This document shows, piece by piece, positions 50,201 through 59,200 of a stretch of 64,000 nt of DNA. The translations under genes and the position numbers were made by a program. Origin of the DNA: Pseudeuparius sepicola (Eukaryota > Arthropoda > Insecta > Coleoptera > Anthribidae); assembly GCA_963920635.1 (NCBI GenBank), contig OY987308.1:20241096-20305095 (forward strand), read 5' to 3'. The notes beneath the pieces are model-generated. The model saw only the letters and a list, made by a program, of their open reading frames with translations, was not told the DNA's origin and ran no database searches. Every line of letters starts with the position of its first letter. Within the stretch, counting starts at the first letter, position 1.

Positions 50201-53200
50201 GTTAATTTAAATTACAAAATTACTTACCGATGGATTATCCTCAAACATTTTAGTTTTGGCGGTCAGAGGAGTGCCACAAGCCGCACAGCTAAGCATAACA
50301 ACTCGAAAAAGTATCTACATACCAAAATATTGTGTCAAAACTTGGTTACTACTCAGGGCGATTTCCGTCCCACGTATTTAATGATACACATAGAGCTTTG
50401 GACTCCTTCCTGGGATTCTTTATTCAAAGGTTTACCGTTGAGTGAGGAATAATAAGAGGCGCAACCTTACGGGATGCAGAGTAGCCGAAAACGCGGCCCG
50501 AGAAGTGTCCGAGACAAAAAAATACATATCCTTCCAGTAAAATAAAAAATACATAAAATTGTACCGTTAGTCCGTTGTAGAGGAATTGGTGTTCTCAAAA
50601 ACATAAACAAGTTGTAAAAATCCGTGGTCGCTAGGTGACTATAGCGAGTGGGGGCAACGGGTGCTTCAGGGTAAGCACACGAAAATTGGCTCGCAATTTT
50701 ATATGGGCGTTGCACCTCTTATTATTCCTCACTCAACGCTCAGAGTCATCACTTTTATGCGAAACCAATTGAGATTCCATGATGACATTGATCACAACAA
50801 CTACCCTAATAAAGGAACCCTACTGCAGACAAACCGCAGAAGCTTCCTCTCACCTTGTCGCTGTCGCTGCCGCTCTCGCTCGGCGGCGTGCCGGCCTTGT
50901 CGTTTTTCCTCTTCTTGTCGTCGACGGCGTCCCTGCCCTTCTTGGGGACGGGGCCGGCGGCGCCCTTTTTCCTCTTCACCTTGGGCGGTTTCCTCTTCGG
51001 CGGACTCTTGCGCCCGCCGCCGCCCGCCGCGCCGCCCCGTTCCTGGTCGGAGCTCGAGCTGTCGTCGGCCGGCGCCGGCGCCGGCTTGCCGCTGTTCTCG
51101 CTCGGGTGGCCGTTCACCGGCTCCCTAGCCGCTTTCCGGTTCGCCGCCTTGTTCTGGAACGGGAGATATTCGGTTAGAACGGGACACGGAAATCATACAT
51201 CTGTTTCCATAGACATAAAAAGAAACAATAGATGGATTTGTAGGTATAAGATTTGTTAGCACTCCAACATTAGTCGCGTTCCTTTTGCCCCTACACTGAG
51301 AACTTTAGCTCAGTTGTTAGCCGAGCTACTCAGTTTGTTTTTTCCTGTCAAAGGCTTATCTTGTGAAAGGGTCATTTTCCCCACCACCAAACTGATTGAA
51401 TATGCTCGATAGTGAGTGTCCATGCGAGGATGTGCTTGAAGGGTGAAGGGGGAGGTAAAAAATCTCACTTTAGCTCACATTCTCATTTGTAAAAGGAACT
51501 GCCACCAACTGAGATAAAGTAAGAATTCTTAAGAAGTGGCAAAAGGAACACTATTGCCACCAAATATAGTCGATTTTAGGCGAATAACCATTAATAACCG
51601 GTAAATACCAAACACGTTTACGCGATTCAGTTATTGTTGGTTATAGCTCTCTGACGTCACAAAGAAGCCCTTTGTACGTCATCGTTATAACCGACAATAA
51701 CCGCGGTATTTACTCAACTCAGGAGCAGGGTAATTACCGCAGTTATTGAAAACAACAAATGTCATTTGCTAGATTTGCCAATTTGATGCGAGTTTGATTT
51801 TTCAAAACTTAAAAATATATTTGCAAGTGTACTTAGTGATTTCATATTTTCATCTAGATCCATAATTTAAAAAAAATAATGGAAGGAAATATATCTCTTT
51901 TTTGTAAACGTTGAAGGCTGAAGATGAAGATTGTGAAGGTTCCAGGTTGAATCCGGAGATATGGAAATAGCAAGTCTTCTGTTAAATGTAATTTTATTAC
52001 ATGCTTTTAATTAATTTTTTGTAACAAATTTAAACAAAACCCGACATACACACAAAATATAAGTGAGGTTATAGACGGGTAGTAATATGACATTTCTCCT
52101 TGGTTATTCGCCTAAATTACTTTTGGGTTAACCATACACATTTAGGCGAGATTCAATGGTGACATTTGTTGGTTATTCAAGGGCTAAAACCAAGGACAAC
52201 CAGAAAGATTACCGCGGTTAAAACCTATCGCCTAAAATCGGCTACTATATTAAAGATCAAAATGATAATAAAATGTCAAAAATATAACAGCAAAACTCAG
52301 GTTACCAACAAAGTAGGAAGAATAACGCTTCAAGGTTAAGTAAATCGAATCGATACTGAAAGCGACAATTTTGGGAAATAACTGTAACACCTGGCAACGC
52401 CTATATGACAGGAAGTATTGTTTCATTGGTTGTTTAAATGGCGGCATATATGAATTGTCCTTAAGTTACAAAAATATATTAACTATCGATAATTACTCTA
52501 TACAGGATGTTTCAAAACTATGTGGCTCCCTTTCAGGGGTGTACTTTACTCGTTAAAATAAGACAAAAAGTTCATATTACCATTACTTTAAATTGTTGTA
52601 TTGTACAGGGCCGCACTATTTTTTTTTGTTTAATTTATGGTACCAATTTCGCTTACCTCCTACACTGGTTACTTTCGAGACCTGATATTAGCATTTCTTA
52701 TGTCACCCTCATGGTATTATCATGTACCAAATTTGCCGCATAGTTTTGAAACACCCTGTATACAGGGTGATTAAGTTTTATTCTTGGACACTTCAACAGG
52801 TGATAGAAAAAACACTTTCTTGTATAAACTATATCTTTTTAAGGCCTTATAAGAAAGTTACAGGGTGGTAAAGTTGTAAAAGATATGTGGACTGTATTGA
52901 ATATTTACCAAACTAGTTGAGATATTTAAGTCATATCTGGTACACGTTATAACGGCATGGGTTAACATAAAACCTCTTAATATCAAACACCTTTAACAAC
53001 CAGTGGCGGAGAAGTGGGTAATTATAGTACAATGCTTTTTAGAAAAAATGAATCACCTCGTATATTGCAATAAAATGTATTCAATTTCTTATGTAAATTT
53101 TAATTGTAAACAAAAACGTCCTTTGACATTTTTTATGTGTCACGGTTTCATGGCAAATTTGATTTTTTGTATTATTTCGGAGTATTTCTGAAAAATTATC

Positions 53201-56200
53201 TAAAAAATTTGCTCCACAAGTAAGACTTAAAGTATAAATAATGTGTTGAGTACTTTAAATAAAGTAACTTTTCCAATAAACTTACCTATTTAAAGCTATA
53301 CTTTTGAAGATACAGGGTCTAAAACATTTAAGGCAAATAAAATTAATGTTACGCTCTGTATCTTGAAAAGTAAAACCTTGAATGGGTAAGTTTATCGGGA
53401 AAAGTTACTGTATTTAAAGTCTGAAACACATTTTTTGTACATTGAACTTTACTCACGCAACGAATTTTCATTAATTTTGCAGAAATACCCCGAAATAATT
53501 CGAAAAAATCAAATTTGCCATGAAACCATGACACAAGAGAACGTTTTTGTTTACAATTAAAATTTACATAAGAAATTGAAAACATTTTATTGCTATACAA
53601 GATGATTCATTTTTAAAAAAAAAAATACTAATTACCCCCTTCCCCGCCACTGGTTGTTCAAGACGTTGAAGTGTCCCACAATCATCCTGTATAGTTTAGA
53701 ATCATGAACATATATTTCCATGTCCATTTTATGGACAACAAAATCTAATATCTAGATAAAGCGCAACTTTAGTACTTTTAGTGATAAATATATAGAATCT
53801 CTGGCAGACAATTTTCGGTACGCGAAACTCACCTGAAAGTGCTTGGACTTGTTGATCGAATTGACGGCCATGCTGCCGACAGAATGTATCGAATTGACGG
53901 GATTCTCCTTCGGCGCGGCGGCGGTGCTCGGCGTCCGCGGCCTCTCGATGTTTATCGGCAGCGTCACGCAACTGCCGGAGCCGACGACGCCCGTCGTATC
54001 CTCCGCGTCCTCGCCCGTGTGCCTCTGCAGCCACGCCTTCTTCAGGTGGCGCACCGGGTAGCAGCTGCCCGCGTTGTTTGGCGGCTGGAAAAAAATCACG
54101 ATAGAAACGCGGGACGCCTCGTCGATCCAACCAACACCCCCAATAAACATTTTTCGTTACCACAAGTGATACCTAGTTATATAAACGCCATATAAAGGTT
54201 GCGGAGTTTTATATGAAAGTAACCGCTTATCACCTCCAGTAATTGGAGTTTATAAGGGTTATATAATATCAATATAGGTACTAGGGTTATAATTAAGTGG
54301 TGTAAATGTTTCCAACACCATTTTATAGCACTTGGAGTGACCGTTACTATAAGATATATAACATGTTTGTATAAGAGTTTCCAATACCTATATTATAAAA
54401 CTATGATTTTTCGAGTTATACAGGGTGTTCCTTAATGACATGCTAATACTTAAGAGGGTTATTCTTGGGCCCATTTTAAGAAAAAAACTTCATATGAATG
54501 TATGTCGTAAACGTCCTAACTTTTGAGATACAGGGCGTTAAAGTTCATTTTTTTAAATTGAATTTTGGCTACATCTCCCGAAATAATCAAGCTGCTGAAC
54601 TGAAATTTTGCACTGCTATGTTTTTGGGGATGGAGAATAAGCTGAAAATGTCAATTTCACCGTATCTCACAGAGGGCGTCACTTGCGCTGTTTTTTGATC
54701 ACGCTTTTACGCGTAACTTTTTTAAGGCTATCTTTTTGGTCCTGCAGGTCCATCATTTTAGTGCATCTTTTCATTATGCAAGAAAAAGGTACTCTTGTTT
54801 CATAACGATTAAATTAACCGTTTGCGTTGAAATTACCAAAACGTGCCCCAAAACACCTGTTGATTCCAATATTCGAAACATAAAATTTTCACCTACTGCT
54901 TTCAAATGTTACAGATCAACTGTACATTCAAAATGATGAAAAAAATGCCAAATGGGCATTGGTCAATACACCATTGGTTTTCTTGACATGTGTCCAAATT
55001 TTGTCAAATTCAATCCTTTCCATTTTGAAAGCGAATAATTTTTGGTACAATTTCAAAGCAAACGGTTGATTTAATCGTTATGAAACAAGAGTACCTTTTT
55101 CTTGCAGAATGGAATGATGCACTAAAATGATGGACCTGCAGGACCAAAAAGATAACCTCAAAAAAGTTACGCGTAAAAGCGTAATCAAAAAACAGCGCAA
55201 GTGGCGCCCTCTGTGAGATACGGTGAAATTGACATTTTCAGCTTATTCTCCATCCCCAAAAACATAGCAGTGCCAAATTTCAGTTCAGCAGCTCGATTAT
55301 TTTGGGAGATGTAGGCAAAATTCAATTTAAAAAAATGAACTTTAACGCCCTGTATCTCAAAAGTTGGGACGTTTACGACATACGTTCATATGAAGTTTTT
55401 TTCTTAAAATGGGCCCAAGAATAACCCCCTTAAGTATTAGCATGTCATTAAGGAACACCCTGTATAACAGCATTCCTAATTACTTCTATAAAACCCTGGA
55501 GCTAATTGTGTTTTACTGAACACATTATATACCTTTTGGTTGCCAATTTCGTACCAAAATAACCTTTATAGGCTTTTACAACTTTTAGTGATATAAATTA
55601 CTCTTATACAAATATGTTTTCATTTTAAAGATGGCTGATTAAGCACTTATTATTGTTGATACCTGCATGATGTAGAGCATTATATTAAAAACTAATAAAA
55701 AAATGTATAACAGTAGGAGAGTAAAAATAAGTGAAGTATGTGTTGTTAATGAGAAGAAATTGTTTGAAACTGTGTAAAAGTGAAACGGGTTAAAATAAAT
55801 TGAAAATCATTGTCGATCTATCCACCGGTATAAATGAGCCCCACGCAAACTCAAATTTAGTTCAGAACGTGAAAATTGGTGTTTAACGGGTTATCTATCG
55901 AAGGTTATGAAATTATTGCAGCCCTACATCTCCGAGAGGTCTTTAAAATAGCTTTGGTTTTATTGTAACACTACTGGTAGCACTATATTACCTTTGGTTT
56001 TATAGTAACACTACTGGTAGCGTTATATTACCTTTGGTTTTATAGTAACACTACTGGTAGCGTTATATTACCTAAGGATATATAGGAAACTTATAGTTTT
56101 ATAAAAAAGTACTACAGAAGGTTTATAGCATTGTTTCAATTTATGTAACGTTACTCTAAGTGATATTATTGTCGCCAAAGCTTTTAAGGGTAATCTACTA

Positions 56201-59200
56201 AGAGACGCCATGATGCAAATAGTATAGAACAGAATCGACACGACCTACAATTACGAATTTATTAGCATATTTTATTTTATTCCGCGGAAATTTTAACAAA
56301 ATATATACTTTTATGTGACACGGGCATATTTTTTAAACTTTTTTTCTCGTAATTTTTGAAAATAAAAAAAAAAGTTTTTTTTAATGCAAACAACCTTGCT
56401 TATTTAGGAGTATTTCGAAGGCCCGTGAATTTTTTGAAGGTATCTTGTTCATATTTGCGGAAAAATTTTCTTGCCACACACAATTTCAAGTATGCATAGG
56501 GAAACATCTATTATTATACTTAGCAAAAATATTCACATGCCCTTTGACATCCCCAACCATAACATTTTGAAGTGAGTGGAAAGGATATGCGCTCAACAAT
56601 ATAGTTAAACAGAGATGGAAGTAGGCCTCCGATATCTAAATCCCATGAAATATTACTAACACCATTATAGGCAAAGTTTATAAGGGTAACTGCAAACCTT
56701 ATAGAACCAAATTTAACACTGAAAAGAGCCGGGTTGTATAAGTAGGTTATATAAAGGTGATGGAAACATTTACTCTACTATTGGTTATATACTTTAAAGT
56801 CGTATAACGGTACTAAAATAGGTGCTGGTGACCTTTATAAATTGCTCCATTTAAGTGTTTTAATGGGTTTATAAAGGTAACCGAAATATTTCCGCAACTA
56901 TATTAAATTACTAACAGTGGTTTAAGTTAGGTAATCTAATCAGTCGTTGGCGGGGGGCGGGGCGTGTTTTTTGCTCGCAAAACTCGACTGATAAGCTGTG
57001 CGGGACTCCTGTGTACTCCCCCCGCCAACGACTGACAAACCCCGCTGGACGCACGGCGACGCGCGGCCTATTCCCCTATGTCTACTAAAGCGGTGAAAGT
57101 ACGGTAGAGAATACCATATTAGTTCGCTCACTCCTTTGAAGTCGTCGAAAAGCCGCCGATTTTTTGCGACCGGTCGCAAGTCAATGTCAGCTCGCCACTC
57201 CGTTATTTACGAGTTGTCAAGTAATGTCAGTCGTGCTTCTTGCGATAGAACTTATTTGTTTATTTATAACATCTCACAGAATCATATTCTTGTATCATTT
57301 GTTGTGCTCGGCATTGTGTAACTGAAAATGGTGAACAAATGTTGTGTACCGGACTGTCCCGGTAACTATAAAAGCATCGATAAAAGTAGTAGTGAAAAGG
57401 CGTACACACTTTCAAGTTTCCTAAGTGCGATAACTTACGTACTAAGCGGATTCGGGCTATTCACAGGGAGGATTTTCAAGTTTCATCACACACTGTCGCG
57501 AGTATTTACCTACATAAATCTAAAATCAGAATGTTTTGTTGTCTTCACTCTTAAAGAGGTTTAAATATTAAACAATATCTGCTTCTTTATGACTAGTTAT
57601 TCTCAAAATACCTTCAATCAACATAGCTACACCTACATAGGTATGTATAGTTCCTCCAGTATTAATTTAAATAGCAAAAAAAACGAGTCGGCAAATGCTT
57701 TGTAATTTGGAAAAGAAATGCTCAGAAATTTGCAGCTGTATAGCGGCGGCTTATTTTGCCGGCTAGAGTTTTGTTTGCTATTTCAAAATGGGATGACGAA
57801 TATTGCCATGCCCTCATGCCCCATTTTACATTAGGTATACCTATACCTACCTACTTGTCTTATTACTAATATACTCACAAACATTGTTACTGTTAATATT
57901 ATTTTAAACAACTATTGTAGTTACAAGTAACAAAATCTATCCAGATCCCTGAGAAACAAGTCATGCCTATCGAAAATAAAAAAGCACGTACGTAAAACAG
58001 AACATATGATACCTAAAATAAGAGGCTCTCAAATGAACTACCTATAATATAATGTAAGTACTTATTAAGAGGTGTATTGTACGCGACTGCCGGACTTTAT
58101 TTTCCATTATTAGTAATTAATTTTCTTTCAATTTTGTAACTGGTCAAAACTTTGTTTCTTTCACATTTTCTGTATTTTCATAAAATAAACATTATCATAA
58201 ATATTATACAGGGTGACCGTATTTCGAGTCTATGCATGGGGATCTTGGTTATCTTAAGAGATACGAGGTCGGTTAAATTGGGGCAAAGTTGCGGAATTTT
58301 TTCGTTTTGAAAATAATGCGAAAAAACTGAAAATTGTCGTTTTCGTTTTTATTTTTTTAAACGAAAACGAATGGCGCTGGTCATTTCTAAGTTACACATT
58401 ATTAAGGCACTTTTTACAAATAATCTAAATATGACCTCGCATTTTTTTTCTCGCCTCCCTGGACAAAGATATGACGATTAGCTTTTATTTTTCTTATGGA
58501 CGCCATTTTGGATTTTTGCATTTTTGAAAAGAGGATTTTTTTCTGGTTAAAATGATATTTTTTCACACATTATGCTTTACTTTGTTTTTCTTGCCGTAAT
58601 ATCAAATTAATCGTTTTTGCATAGAGTGCCTTGGAAACGTAAGCCCCATCAAGTTTGATGTTTTTGCATAGAGTGCCTTGGAAACATACGACCCATAATG
58701 TTTGACATTTCTGCATAGAATGTCTTGGAAACATAAGCTCCATATAACGTTTGATAGTTTAGTACAATTTTAAGCGTCAGGGGTACTTTATTTTACTGAA
58801 AAATATCATTTTCACATGAAGAAAAGCGTGACATGATTCAAATTTATTATTCCTCAAATACAAATGACGTCGAAGGGATATTGGACGAGCCATAAACAAT
58901 TTAAGGAAACATGCTGCATTGTGCCTTGAGGAACAAGGAGGACAAATTGAAGATTTATTGTAAAACAGGATTGTCTACTGGTCTAGGTTTTTGTTTTTCT
59001 TGTGTTTCCAATTTTACTATTTTAGTGTTAATAAATATGGCAAATAACTAATAAATAACAAGGTCTCAGATCATACTCTCTCGGTACGTTTATGATTTAT
59101 TTAATTAATTTAACATTAACTGAATTTTTACTGAACTGTTAAACAATATTCCAAAACACACTTCGCAACAATGGGTAACTAGGCTTATGTTTCCAAGGCA

